NCBI GenBank assembly: GCA_017935625.1
Contig: JAGBHC010000024.1
Location: forward strand, 1-64,000
Source of the DNA: Rikenellaceae bacterium
GTDB taxonomy: Bacteria > Bacteroidota > Bacteroidia > Bacteroidales > Rikenellaceae
Reading direction: 5' to 3'
DNA: 64,000 bases
Shown here: positions 30,114 through 38,527 of the stretch, one piece after another
How positions within the stretch are numbered: position 1 is the stretch's first letter
Layout: each line of letters opens with the position of its first letter
Notes under the pieces: generated by a model
What the model was told of the DNA's origin: nothing
Database searches by the model: none
Seen by the model: the letters and a program-made list of their open reading frames with translations, nothing else
Translations under genes and position numbers: made by a program

Positions 30114-32528
30114 CTAATCGAAGAATTCGTCGTCGGGGACCAGGGCTCCCTGCGAAGCGGTCTCGCCCTCCGGCTGCACGTCGTTCTCGCAGGAGTAGTC
30201 CACCGCGTCGAGCGGCCGGGCGAACGTGTCCGTCGGCTTGATGCCCAGCAGGGGGTCGGCATAGACCCGTTTCATGAACTCGCCGAAGATGGGCAGCGCC
30301 ACCACCGAACCCTCGCCGGCCACGCTCAGATGGACGCTCTGGTCCTCGCCGCCCACCCAGCTGCCGCCCACCAGACGGGGGGTGAGGCCCACGAACCATC
30401 CGTCGCGGTTGCGCTGCGAGGTGCCCGTTTTTCCGCCCACTTCGCCCGTCATTTTGTAGACCGACCGCAGACGGCCCGCCGTACCCATCTGCACCACGCC
30501 CTGCAGCATGCCCAGCATGGTGTAGGCCGTCTTTTCGCTGATGGCGTCGGTGGTCGTCGGCACGAAGGTCGAGATGACGTTGCCCTGTCGGTCCTCGATT
30601 TTGGTGACGAATATCGGTTCGGTGTGCACGCCCTTGTTGGCGAAGGTGGCGAAAGCGCCCACCAGCTCGAAGAGCGTCACCTCCGAAGTGCCCAGACAGA
30701 GGGCGTAGACGGGGTCGAGGTAGCTGCGGATGCCCATGTTGTGGATGAAGTCGGCCACCGCGGCGGGCTGTTTCGACTGTTTCATTATCCAGGCCGAGTA
30801 GTTGTTGCGGCTGCGGGCCAGGCCCCAGCGCAGCGGGTGCAGCACGCCGTCGTACTCCACCTTGCCGGCCTCCTTGGGCGACCAGGGCTCGCCGGTTTCG
30901 GTCTCGATGGTGACGGGCAGGTTGGGCACCATGGTGCAGGGGGTGAAGCCGAGGTGGTCTACGGCGAAGGTGTAGACGAAGGGTTTCATGGTGGAGCCGG
31001 GCTGCCGCTTGCCCTGCTTGACCATGTCGTACTTGAAATACTTGAAGTCGGGTCCGCCCACGTAGGCCTTGACGTGTCCCGTGGCGGGGTCCATGGCCAT
31101 GAACGAGGCGCGCAGCATGCGCTTGTGGTGGAGAATCGAGTCGCGCGGGGTCATCAGCGTGTCGATTTCGCCCTTGTAGGTGAATATCTTCATCTGCACC
31201 GGTTTGAGGAATTCGGCCTCAATCTGGGCGCGGGTGGCTCCCTGCTTCTGCATCGAGCGGTAGCGGTCGGTGTAGCGCATGGCGTTGAATATTATCTTCT
31301 CGACATCCTCTTTGGAGGTCTCCTGGAAGAGCACTTTGGTGCGCCGGTACTGGGCGTCCATGGCCGGTTGTATCACCTTCTCCAGCTGGTGCTGCATGGC
31401 CTCCTCGGCATAGCTCTGCATGGAGGCGTTGATGGTGGTGTAGATTTTGAGTCCGTCGCGGTAGATGTTGTAGGGGGTGCCGTCGGCCTTGACGTTCTTG
31501 TGGCACCAGCCGTAGAGGGGGTTGGACTCCCAGCGGGCCAGCTCCTGTTCGTAGTCCCAGTCGTTGAGGAACTGGCGGCGCTGCGGCCGCTCGGCGTTCA
31601 TCACCAGACGGAGCATCTCGCGGAAGTAGGTGCCGCTGCCCTCGTTGTGGGAGATGGGGTTGTAGTCGAGTTCGATGGGGGTGAGCTTCAGCGAGTCGTA
31701 GAGCGTGCGCGAGAGGTAGCCGTTGTCGGCCATGCGCGACATCACCAGGTTGCGGCGCGTGAGCGCGTTGCCGGGATTGCGCACGGGGCTGTAACGGGTG
31801 GGGGCATTGACCACGCCCACCAGCAGCGCCGCTTCGGGAACGGTCAGCTGCGAGGGCTTCTTGTTGAAGAAGGTGCGGGCGGCCGACTTGATGCCGTAGG
31901 CGTTGCTGCCGTAGGCCACCGTGTTGAGGTACATGGCGATTATCTCCTCCTTGGTGTAGTTGTATTCGAGCTTGACGGCCGTTATCCACTCCTTGAGCTT
32001 GAAGGTGACCAGCTTGGCATTGCGGGCGATGGAGCTGTTGTAGACCGTCGTGTCGCGCGGGAAGAGGTTTTTGGCCAGCTGCTGGGTGATGGTGCTGCCG
32101 CCGCCCTGGGCGCTGTTGCGCATGGCCAGGGTCTTGATGCCCACGCGGGCCAGCGAGATGAAGTCGATGCCCGAATGGGAGTAGAAACGCATGTCCTCCG
32201 TGGAGACCAGCGCCGCCACCAGGGCGGGCGAGAGGTCGTCGTAATCGACGTAGGAGCGGTTCTGCACGAAGAAGCTGCCTATCAGTTCGCCGTCCTCGGA
32301 GTAAATCTCCGTGGCCAGGTTGCTCTTGGGGTTCTCCAGCTCCTCGAACGAGGGGAGCTTGCCGAACGCTCCGAGGGCGGTGCAGAGCAACAGCAGCAGC
32401 ACCGCGGCTACCGGTACGCAGACCGCAATCCAGAACCATTTGACATATTTGCGCAGCTTGCGGTCGCCGTTGCCCGTAAGCAGGCTCCACAGGCCGATGC
32501 CGCTCTCCTTGTTCCGTTTCTTATCCAT
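30114..32528 (-). CDS. mrcA: Class A penicillin-binding protein 1A
   Basis: An 804-residue bifunctional peptidoglycan synthase. After a short basic cytoplasmic segment comes one membrane helix ([18 protein letters not shown]). The GT51 domain has [29 protein letters not shown] and [15 protein letters not shown]. The transpeptidase domain has the serine motif [15 protein letters not shown] and KTGTSQ. ATG at 32528 is preferred to a GTG nine bases upstream. A -7 element TACTTTTG lies at 32585-32592. It polymerises glycan and cross-links peptides outside the inner membrane. Confidence 0.93.
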   Translation of the reverse strand: MDKKRNKESGIGLWSLLTGNGDRKLRKYVKWFWIAVCVPVAAVLLLLLCTALGAFGKLPSFEELENPKSNLATEIYSEDGELIGSFFVQNRSYVDYDDLSPALVAALVSTEDMRFYSHSGIDFISLARVGIKTLAMRNSAQGGGSTITQQLAKNLFPRDTTVYNSSIARNAKLVTFKLKEWITAVKLEYNYTKEEIIAMYLNTVAYGSNAYGIKSAARTFFNKKPSQLTVPEAALLVGVVNAPTRYSPVRNPGNALTRRNLVMSRMADNGYLSRTLYDSLKLTPIELDYNPISHNEGSGTYFREMLRLVMNAERPQRRQFLNDWDYEQELARWESNPLYGWCHKNVKADGTPYNIYRDGLKIYTTINASMQSYAEEAMQHQLEKVIQPAMDAQYRRTKVLFQETSKEDVEKIIFNAMRYTDRYRSMQKQGATRAQIEAEFLKPVQMKIFTYKGEIDTLMTPRDSILHHKRMLRASFMAMDPATGHVKAYVGGPDFKYFKYDMVKQGKRQPGSTMKPFVYTFAVDHLGFTPCTMVPNLPVTIETETGEPWSPKEAGKVEYDGVLHPLRWGLARSRNNYSAWIMKQSKQPAAVADFIHNMGIRSYLDPVYALCLGTSEVTLFELVGAFATFANKGVHTEPIFVTKIEDRQGNVISTFVPTTTDAISEKTAYTMLGMLQGVVQMGTAGRLRSVYKMTGEVGGKTGTSQRNRDGWFVGLTPRLVGGSWVGGEDQSVHLSVAGEGSVVALPIFGEFMKRVYADPLLGIKPTDTFARPLDAVDYSCENDVQPEGETASQGALVPDDEFFD

Positions 32529-32584
32529 TTCCGACACAGATTCTTAAAAATTCGTCGTTCGCGCACGCGCGCAACTTCCGGACG

Positions 32585-32592
32585 CAAAAGTA
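32585..32592 (-). promoter_or_regulatory. -7 element of the PBP1A gene
   Basis: The complement reads TACTTTTG, matching TAnnTTTG, 57 nt upstream of the ATG. No -33 box at standard spacing. The 119-nt gap also contains an alternating acgcgcgc run at about 32557-32573. Confidence 0.4.
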
Positions 32593-32647
32593 CAACAATA
32601 ATTACGAAATATAACGTACCGTCCGGTCTAAAATTGCATCCGCCGGC

Positions 32648-35491
32648 TTACAGCGGCAGTGTCAGGGCGGCCGAGGCCACCCACGTGCGGCGGTCGCCGG
32701 GGCGGTAGAGGGAGAGTTTGAAGGAGGTGTTCTTGGAGGCCGGCATGCGCAGCGGGCTGAGGTCGAAAATCAGGTCGCCGCCCCAGCTGGTGAGGTGGCG
32801 CCGGGTGCCGTCCTGCCGCACTTCGCGGGCGTAGTCGAAGCCGAGGTTCAGGCGGATGCGCTTGAAGTAGAGAATCGAGGGGATTCCTCCGTCGGGGTAG
32901 CACAGCGGCAGCTGGTAGTCGGCCGCCAGGGCGGTGTAGTGACGCGGCACGGGGCCGTAGAGCGACTGGCGCGGAGCGAGTTCCCGTTCCCGGAAGGAGA
33001 GTTCGCCCCGGGTGCGGTACTGGTAGTTGGCACGCAGCATGAGCGAGTGGTGGCGGAAGATGCCGGGCAGGTAGGTGCGGCCGTAGAGGCTCCACACGGT
33101 GGAGAAGTCGTTGCGGAAGGGTTCGAAATAGGCGCTGCCCCGCACCAGATAGCCCCACCGCGGCAGGAAGTCGCGGTAGGCGCGGCGGACGTTGTCGTAG
33201 AAGGTGAGGGAGGCGGTGAGCTTGTCGAGTCCCTTGCGGTATTTTCCGGCCCGTTTGTCGTAGACCAGCGCGTTGAGGTGTTCGATTCTGAGCAGCGGCG
33301 TGAGCACCCGCGTGTGGTAGCCGTTGTCGAGTATCAGGGGCAGGTAGGCGGCCAGGTTGATGTGGAAGTAGCGTTTGCGGTCGGCGGGGCGCTCTGCGTC
33401 CTTGTAGGTGTAGACCAGCTGTCCTCCGCCGCCGAAGGTGGTCTCCAGTTCGAACTTGGGGGCCAGTCCGTCGTAGTAGATTTTGGCCTTGCCGCGGGCG
33501 CCGCCCTCGGGGGTCCATCCGAAGTTGAAGGCCGCCGTGGTGGAGCTCAGCAGGTCCTGCGAGAGGAGCGTGAGTCCGATGCGGGTGCCGAAGTCGTATT
33601 CGGCGGTGATGTTGAAGGGGTCGATGTCCACCGGCGCCCAGCTGTGGATGTGGAACAGACGGAGCCCCTTGCGGTATTTGCGGGCGGGCATCCCGGCCCG
33701 CGAAAGGGAGTCGTCCCGGTCGGTGAAGCGCACCGGGTCCAGGTTGGGGACGGCCCATTTGCGGTGGGGCGGATTGACGATATCGGGGGGGATGCTGCGG
33801 AGGGGCTCCTCGGGCAGCGTGTCGGGGTCGGCGTGCTGCCGGGCCAGCAGGTAGCCGCGGGCGGTGTAGGTGGTCGTCACGGCGCCCGAATCCGTCGGGG
33901 CGGGGTCGAAGGAGCCGAGTGCCGAGGTGGTGACGCGCGCACGGCGGCCGGTGCTCAGGTCGAGGGTGTGCACCTCGTCGTAGCCGCTGGCGACGGAGCC
34001 GTACCAGAGGCGTCCGCCGCCCGCCCGCAGGTCGCTCAGGGTGATGTGGGCCGGTGCGGTCACCGTGCGCTGCCGGCCGTCGCGGGGGTCGAGGCTCCCT
34101 ATCCACATGCCGCTGTCGCTCAGACCGATGTAATAGAGCAGGGCGCTCCGCTCGTCCCAGGCCAGCCCGTGCACCGACACCGAGTCGGAGAGTTCGAACT
34201 CCCGGCCCGCCGCATCGATGGTGTAGCGGCCGGAGATGTCGTAATCGACCGTGGCCAGCCCCAGTTCGCCCATGGGTGTGGGGTAGAGCGTGCGCCGTTT
34301 GCCCTTCACCGTGCGGATGCGCCCTGCGTCGAGGTCGAGGTAGCGGAGCCGCGAATCGACCCGCTCCTCCCAGAACGAGGAGCTGCGGTATTCGGTCCAC
34401 CAGATGCGCCGTCCCTGAAGCGCGGGGCGGGAGCTCACCGAGCCCGTGTGGCGGATAATCCGTTCGCGGCCCGTCTGCGGGTGGACGGCCACCAGCCGCG
34501 AGGGGCGGTCGAAGTCGCTTTTGAGTGCCACTATCGTGGTGTCGTTCAGCGACTGGGGGTGCGAATAGGTGGTGTAGGAGGTGGTCGGCGTGGGGATGAT
34601 GCGCGAGGAGTCGCTGCGCGGCGGCAGCGACTGCCACCACCGGTGCAGCGAGTCGAAGGTGTCGTGGAAAAGGCTGCGGACGGTGATTCCGTAGTATTTC
34701 TTGAGGGCGATGCGGGTCGAGAGCAGCAGATAGGGGCGGCGCGAGGAGAAGTCGGCCACCTTGTCCCATATCACTTCGCCGAAACGGTCGTAGCTGCGGG
34801 CGCACAGCTGGTATCCCAGCTGGTAGTGGTCGGGGATGTTGTCGCGGTAGGAGCCGCAGAACCATTTGTCGAGCGCGTAGCCGCGTCGGGCCACGTCGCC
34901 CACGGCCCGGTATTCGATGTTGAAGGAGGGCTGCAGGGCCCGTCCGAAGGTGGTCATCTGGGTTTCGGCCTGCACGGCGTCGCCCTCGATGGCCCACACG
35001 GGCATGAAGACCACGCCCACCAGCGACCCCTGCTGTCCCAGCAGGTAGCTCAGAACCCGTATGACGCCCTTGTTGAGGTTGTTGTACTGCACCGTGTGGC
35101 GGTATTCGTGGATGGAGAGCTGCTTGAGCCACGGCACCGAATAGGTGTCGGTCTGGGGCACGGTGAGCAGCTCCATGCGTTTGGGCGCCCACATCACCAG
35201 TCCGTTGGAGCGGAAATTCTGGGTGTGCATCACCACCGGGGTGGGCATGGGGCCGTAGCGGAAGCCGTATCCGATGAAGGGGCGGACGGAGTCCATGTAC
35301 CCCATCACGCGCCGGGCGCCGCTCTCGAACGTGTCGGGGAAGATGAGCGTGCGGTCGTCGCTGCGGAGGATACGCCAGCGTACCGATGCGGGGGAGGGCC
35401 CCCAGTCGTAGTACTGGGCCGAAGCCCTGCCGGCGGTCAGAAGCGCCGCGAGTGCGAACAGGATGCCCGCCAGTCTGCCTGTGCGTGCCAC
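32648..35491 (-). CDS. Peptidase-MA-like / beta-propeller / barrel-like outer-membrane protein, 947 aa
   Basis: A large exported protein with signal peptide (GILFALAALLTAGRASAQ). The N-terminal domain (about 27-260) carries IHEYRHTVQY, an HExxH zinc motif (H128, E129, H132), and 37 residues later MPVWAIEGDAVQAE, the WxxEGxA third-ligand pattern of gluzincins (E169). Residues about 320-610 are repetitive beta segments (RLVAVHPQTGRERIIRHTGS, IWWTEYRSSSF, LAWDERSALLYYI) resembling a TolB/WD40 propeller. The last 300 residues alternate in hydrophobicity like an outer-membrane barrel of the surface-antigen type. GTG start, 3 nt after the SUI1 gene. A lipid, peptide or envelope substrate cannot be named. 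Confidence 0.75.
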   Translation of the reverse strand: MARTGRLAGILFALAALLTAGRASAQYYDWGPSPASVRWRILRSDDRTLIFPDTFESGARRVMGYMDSVRPFIGYGFRYGPMPTPVVMHTQNFRSNGLVMWAPKRMELLTVPQTDTYSVPWLKQLSIHEYRHTVQYNNLNKGVIRVLSYLLGQQGSLVGVVFMPVWAIEGDAVQAETQMTTFGRALQPSFNIEYRAVGDVARRGYALDKWFCGSYRDNIPDHYQLGYQLCARSYDRFGEVIWDKVADFSSRRPYLLLSTRIALKKYYGITVRSLFHDTFDSLHRWWQSLPPRSDSSRIIPTPTTSYTTYSHPQSLNDTTIVALKSDFDRPSRLVAVHPQTGRERIIRHTGSVSSRPALQGRRIWWTEYRSSSFWEERVDSRLRYLDLDAGRIRTVKGKRRTLYPTPMGELGLATVDYDISGRYTIDAAGREFELSDSVSVHGLAWDERSALLYYIGLSDSGMWIGSLDPRDGRQRTVTAPAHITLSDLRAGGGRLWYGSVASGYDEVHTLDLSTGRRARVTTSALGSFDPAPTDSGAVTTTYTARGYLLARQHADPDTLPEEPLRSIPPDIVNPPHRKWAVPNLDPVRFTDRDDSLSRAGMPARKYRKGLRLFHIHSWAPVDIDPFNITAEYDFGTRIGLTLLSQDLLSSTTAAFNFGWTPEGGARGKAKIYYDGLAPKFELETTFGGGGQLVYTYKDAERPADRKRYFHINLAAYLPLILDNGYHTRVLTPLLRIEHLNALVYDKRAGKYRKGLDKLTASLTFYDNVRRAYRDFLPRWGYLVRGSAYFEPFRNDFSTVWSLYGRTYLPGIFRHHSLMLRANYQYRTRGELSFRERELAPRQSLYGPVPRHYTALAADYQLPLCYPDGGIPSILYFKRIRLNLGFDYAREVRQDGTRRHLTSWGGDLIFDLSPLRMPASKNTSFKLSLYRPGDRRTWVASAALTLPL

Positions 35492-35494
35492 CGG

Positions 35495-35842
35495 TTATCC
35501 TCCCGCCTTTTTGGCTTTGTAACCCGCCTTGACGAGCAGTTCGACCACCCGGTCGCGGAAGTCGCCCTGGATGATGATTTCGCCCTCCTTGGCCGTGCCG
35601 CCCACGCCGCAGCGGCTCTTGAGCAGGGTGGCCAGCTGCCGGAGCGCCTGGTCCGAACCCGCGAATCCGCGTACCAGGGTGACGCATTTGCCCGCCCGGT
35701 GCTTGCGGTCGAGCCACACCCTCAGCTCCTGGCGTTCGGGGGGGAGCGTCTGCTCTTCGGCCTGCCCGCCGGTGTCGTATGCGAAGTCGGGATTGGTCGA
35801 ATAGACCATGCCCAGCCGCGCTTTCCAGTCGTTGTCTGCCAT
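35495..35842 (-). CDS. SUI1/YciH-type translation initiation factor homologue
   Basis: A 115-residue protein with the eIF1/SUI1 fold: RVWLDRKHRAGKCVTLVRGF, LRQLATLLKSRCGVGGTAKE and GEIIIQGDFRDRVVELLVKAGY are the family signature. Bacterial YciH homologues influence start-site fidelity; the effect in Bacteroidetes is not defined, though it is of interest where Shine-Dalgarno pairing is rare. It heads a two-gene transcript with the 947-residue protein (3-nt gap). The divergent neighbour is the DUF4435 gene. Confidence 0.88.
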   Translation of the reverse strand: MADNDWKARLGMVYSTNPDFAYDTGGQAEEQTLPPERQELRVWLDRKHRAGKCVTLVRGFAGSDQALRQLATLLKSRCGVGGTAKEGEIIIQGDFRDRVVELLVKAGYKAKKAGG

Positions 35843-35864
35843 AACGAATACTTTATTGTCTATG

Positions 35865-35901
35865 CAAAGATAACATCTTTTCGCGAGATTTATTATATTT
35901 G
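35865..35901. promoter_or_regulatory. Divergent -7 elements between SUI1 and DUF4435 genes
   Basis: The minus strand has TATCTTTG (complement of 35865-35872), 22 nt before the SUI1 ATG. The plus strand has TATATTTG (35894-35901), only 4 nt before the DUF4435 ATG at 35906. Both match TAnnTTTG. Neither has a good -33 TTTG. Confidence 0.5.
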
Positions 35902-35905
35902 CGCA

Positions 35906-36934
35906 ATGACCCGGAAAACGAAAGAGAGAGAGTACAGAAAAACGGAATGGACGAAACCCGACACCGGAACGGCCCTGCCGCTCCGGCTGCCTCTGCCGCG
36001 CCACCGGCAGCTGATAAGGGTGTTCGTGGAGGGATACGAGGACGTCGCCTTCTGGCGCGGCATATTCGACGATTTCGAATCGGGAATCCACACGTTCGAG
36101 ATTTCGGTGCCGCCGCGGCAGGACCTGGCCAAGGGAAAGAAGGTGCTGCTCAACATGCTCGAGCGGAGCAGCCAGAATCTGCTGCTGTGCATGGACAGCG
36201 ACTTCGACTTCCTGTTCGACGACACCAACGACCAGTCGAGGCTGGTGAACCGTTCTCCCTATATCTTCCACACCTACGCCTACGCTACGGAGAACTATCT
36301 CTGTTACGCCCCCTCGCTGCACAACGTCTGCGTGAAGGCGACCAAGAACGACACCCGCATCTTCGATTTCGAGCGGTTCATGGCCGACTATTCGCGGACC
36401 ATCTATCCGCTTTTCGTGCGCTACGCCCTCTCGGCCAAGCGGCGGAGCGAGAACTTCTTTCCGCTCATCGACTTCAAGAGCAGCGTCAAGCTCAACTACG
36501 TGGAGGTGGAGGAGAACGGCCGCTCCACCATCGAGTGGCTCCGGCGGCAGGTGGAGCGCAGGGAGCAGAGTCTGCGCAGCCACAAATACGTGACGGAGCG
36601 CGAGGTGGAGGAGTTCCGCCAATCGCTCGCCGACCACGGGGTGACCCCCGAGAACGCCTATCTGTTCATGCACGGACACACGCTGATGGACAACGTGGTG
36701 ATGATTGTGCTCAATGCCGTGTGCGAGAAGCTGAAGATGATGACCAACAACACCATCACCAACTCGGAGCGCAAGGGCGTCACCCTGCGCAACGAGATGA
36801 GCAACTACAACAATTCGCTGCGCAGCGTGCGCGACACGCTGCTTTTCAACGAAAACTACAAGGAGTGCTTCCTCTACAAGCGGCTCAAGGACGACATCGA
36901 GGAGTTCCTCAAACGATACGAATTCAAATATTGA
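35906..36934 (+). CDS. DUF4435 protein (TOPRIM-like)
   Basis: A 342-residue cytoplasmic protein. RVFVEGYEDVAFWRGIFDDF (about residues 38-57) and LLLCMDSDFDFLFDDTND (about 95-112) are the Glu and DxD motifs of a TOPRIM-like fold, as in DUF4435. DUF4435 nucleases are the effectors (AriB) of PARIS anti-phage systems, where they pair with an AAA ATPase (AriA). No such ATPase is next to this gene, so it is a stand-alone member. The nearby lysine/arginine-rich helices and HGHTLMDNVVMIVLNAVCEK may be a regulatory domain. It is followed after 4 nt by the nitroreductase gene. Start chosen at the ATG after the -7 element; most of a long upstream frame is antisense. Confidence 0.82.
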   Translation: MTRKTKEREYRKTEWTKPDTGTALPLRLPLPRHRQLIRVFVEGYEDVAFWRGIFDDFESGIHTFEISVPPRQDLAKGKKVLLNMLERSSQNLLLCMDSDFDFLFDDTNDQSRLVNRSPYIFHTYAYATENYLCYAPSLHNVCVKATKNDTRIFDFERFMADYSRTIYPLFVRYALSAKRRSENFFPLIDFKSSVKLNYVEVEENGRSTIEWLRRQVERREQSLRSHKYVTEREVEEFRQSLADHGVTPENAYLFMHGHTLMDNVVMIVLNAVCEKLKMMTNNTITNSERKGVTLRNEMSNYNNSLRSVRDTLLFNENYKECFLYKRLKDDIEEFLKRYEFKY

Positions 36935-36938
36935 GATT

Positions 36939-37574
36939 ATGAAAGGACGGACGATTTTATGGGCGGGAGCCGCGCTGCTGCTGGCGGCGTGCGACACCGC
37001 ATCCCGGAGTGAGACGGAGCAGACGCAGGCGAATCCGGTCGTGGAGACCATCATGGTACGGCGCAGCGTGCGGAAGTACAAACCCCAGCCCGTGCCGCGC
37101 GAGGTGATGCGCACCATCGTGGAGTGCGGCATCCACGCCCCCAACGGCATGAACGCCCAGCCGTGGGAGGTGCGCGTGGTGGACGACCCGGAGTTTCTGG
37201 AGGGTGTGACCGCCCTGCAGCTGGAGGAGATGGACCCCGAACGCCGCGAGGCGATGACCGGCGAAGGGTTCCGCAACATGTTCCGCAATGCGCCCACCGT
37301 GGTCTTCATCGCCAACAAGGCCGACGGGTCGGGGCAGATAGATTGCGGACTGATGGGCGGGAACATGATTCTGGCGGCCCGGTCGATGGGCATCGGTTCG
37401 GTGTGCCTGGGCGGCCCGGTGGCCTTCATGCGCAGCGAAAAGGCGGCCGACTATCTCCGCCGGCTCGGTTTCTCGGAGGGCTATTCGCTGCTGTACGCCA
37501 TCGGATTCGGTTATCCCGACGAGGAGCCCGAGGCCAAGCCCAGGGATGCCTCCAAGGTGGTGTTCGTGGATTAG
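36939..37574 (+). CDS. Nitroreductase-family lipoprotein
   Basis: A 211-residue nitroreductase fold protein (FMN-dependent, NAD(P)H-using family). RRSVRKYKPQPVPREVMRTI, GIHAPNGMNAQPWEVRVVDD and GIGSVCLGGPV are family hallmarks. Unusually, it begins with a lipoprotein signal MKGRTILWAGAALLLAACDT, lipid Cys18, implying export and anchoring in the periplasm or outer membrane. An exported flavoprotein would need its own reductant; none is evident. It is the second gene of a pair with DUF4435 and ends at a clear terminator. Confidence 0.85.
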   Translation: MKGRTILWAGAALLLAACDTASRSETEQTQANPVVETIMVRRSVRKYKPQPVPREVMRTIVECGIHAPNGMNAQPWEVRVVDDPEFLEGVTALQLEEMDPERREAMTGEGFRNMFRNAPTVVFIANKADGSGQIDCGLMGGNMILAARSMGIGSVCLGGPVAFMRSEKAADYLRRLGFSEGYSLLYAIGFGYPDEEPEAKPRDASKVVFVD

Positions 37575-37598
37575 CTGCGGACCGGAAGCGATAAGGCG

Positions 37599-37627
37599 AG
37601 GGCCGTCCGGAACACTCGGACGGCCCT
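37599..37627 (+). terminator. Terminator of the DUF4435-nitroreductase pair
   Basis: Arms agggccgtccg (37599-37609) and cggacggccct (37617-37627) pair perfectly over 11 bp with a 7-nt loop. The tail is ttgtatttc, moderately U-rich. It starts 25 nt after the stop codon. Confidence 0.8.
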
Positions 37628-37657
37628 TTGTATTTCGGTCGGAGCAGGCGGCGGAGC

Positions 37658-38062
37658 CTATTTCCCGATGCCGTCCTTCCGCTTGTCGGCAGAGGGGTTC
37701 GGATTGCCTTGCCGCCGGTCGGCGGGAGATTGCCACTCCTTGCTTCCGGTCGGAGTCTGACGGCCCGGGGCGCCCTGCTGTCGGTTCTCGCCGCTGCGGT
37801 CGCCCGGAGTCGGGATGCCGTACTGTCCGTGCTGCCCCTCTTGTCTGCGGCCGTCGTTGCGGATGCCGCTCCGTGCGGCGCCGGTCGGCTGTTCCGGCTG
37901 GTTTTTTTGTCCCGGCTGCGAGGTGCTGAAAGCCGATTCCACTTCGCGCTCCTTATACTGGTGCTCGGTCTGGGTATAATGTTCGACCTGGTCCACGACC
38001 TGGTCCACCCCGCGGCGGAACTGTTCCTGGCAGGGGTCGCACTGGTTCGTTTTCTTTTCCAT
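37658..38062 (-). CDS. Small hydrophilic Q/G/R-rich hypothetical protein
   Basis: A 134-residue protein without signal or membrane segments. The N-terminus has a CDPCQEQF motif and a helical stretch (VDQVVDQVEHYTQTEHQYKE). Residues 45-134 are disordered, rich in Q, G, P, R and N (EQPTGAARSGIRNDGRRQEG). The antisense frame also has a long open reading, so the assignment rests on the ordered N-terminus and ATG start. An 18-bp palindrome lies 31 nt upstream. No family recognised. Confidence 0.5.
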   Translation of the reverse strand: MEKKTNQCDPCQEQFRRGVDQVVDQVEHYTQTEHQYKEREVESAFSTSQPGQKNQPEQPTGAARSGIRNDGRRQEGQHGQYGIPTPGDRSGENRQQGAPGRQTPTGSKEWQSPADRRQGNPNPSADKRKDGIGK

Positions 38063-38092
38063 AGCGTGTTGCTGTTTTTAGGTTCGACAATG

Positions 38093-38110
38093 GGATTCGG
38101 GCCCGAATCC
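38093..38110. promoter_or_regulatory. Perfect 18-bp palindrome
   Basis: GGATTCGGGCCCGAATCC is self-complementary over 18 bases and is followed on the plus strand by gttttt. It could be an operator upstream of the 134-residue gene (31 nt before its ATG) or a hairpin terminating a + transcript. The 38063-38523 gap otherwise contains a promoter-like site and a small ORF. Confidence 0.5.
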
Positions 38111-38219
38111 GTTTTTCATATTCCGGAAGGACTGCAAAATCCGCGCCGCAAGCCGGAGCCGGCTCTTGGGGGGAGGCTGCCGGTGCGGGAGCGGGCTTTT
38201 TTGGCCGTTTCGCGCACGG

Positions 38220-38251
38220 TTTGCAATAAAGCGGATTTTTCGTTTCCTTTG
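38220..38251 (+). promoter_or_regulatory. Probable promoter of the methyltransferase unit
   Basis: TTTG at 38220-38223, 20-nt spacer, then TTCCTTTG at 38244-38251, one mismatch from TAnnTTTG. Transcription would begin near 38257, just before a small ORF at 38270. Confidence 0.5.
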
Positions 38252-38269
38252 CGTCTGTGAAATCCATGA

Positions 38270-38527
38270 ATGAGCGGATATATGATGCCCGTCGAGTCGA
38301 ATTTTCCTGCGCCCGCCCCGGGCGGCTTTCCCCGCATGTCGCGCATGGCGGCGGAGATTCCGCCGCTCTGTTCCGTGCCGCTGCGGCTCGACGCCCGGTT
38401 CGGCATCTGCCGCGGCTGCGGAGGCCGCAGGACGGCCCCTTCGCCGGAGGTGCGAATCGGGGAGATGTCCCCTCGTAAACCGATAGTCGGCGCGATGTCC
38501 GCGCCGCCCGAAAACGACAGGCCATGA
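38270..38527 (+). CDS. Possible 85-aa leader protein
   Basis: An 85-codon frame that begins about 13 nt after the predicted transcript start and whose TGA overlaps the ATG of the methyltransferase gene (ATGA). That arrangement is typical of coupled genes. The product (MPVESNFPAPAPGGFPRMSR, then ICRGCGGRR) has a CxxC pair and is Pro/Arg rich; no family is recognised. All other frames here are also open because of high GC, so it may be a chance frame within a long leader. Confidence 0.3.
   Translation: MSGYMMPVESNFPAPAPGGFPRMSRMAAEIPPLCSVPLRLDARFGICRGCGGRRTAPSPEVRIGEMSPRKPIVGAMSAPPENDRP

Noticed and set aside
30077-30262. N-terminal extension of the asd frame by 62 codons
   Set aside because: It overlaps the PBP1A gene and is Arg/Ser/Thr-rich with no match to the family; the conserved NADP-binding start is at 30076.
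32795-36934. A + strand open frame of 1379 codons
   Set aside because: Only the last 342 codons (from 35906) encode a recognisable protein. The rest is antisense to the 947-residue and SUI1 genes and is open because of high GC.
37628-38260. 210-codon + frame opposite the 134-residue gene
   Set aside because: It has a hydrophobic, Leu/Arg-rich antisense composition, and the proper terminator of the upstream unit lies at its start.
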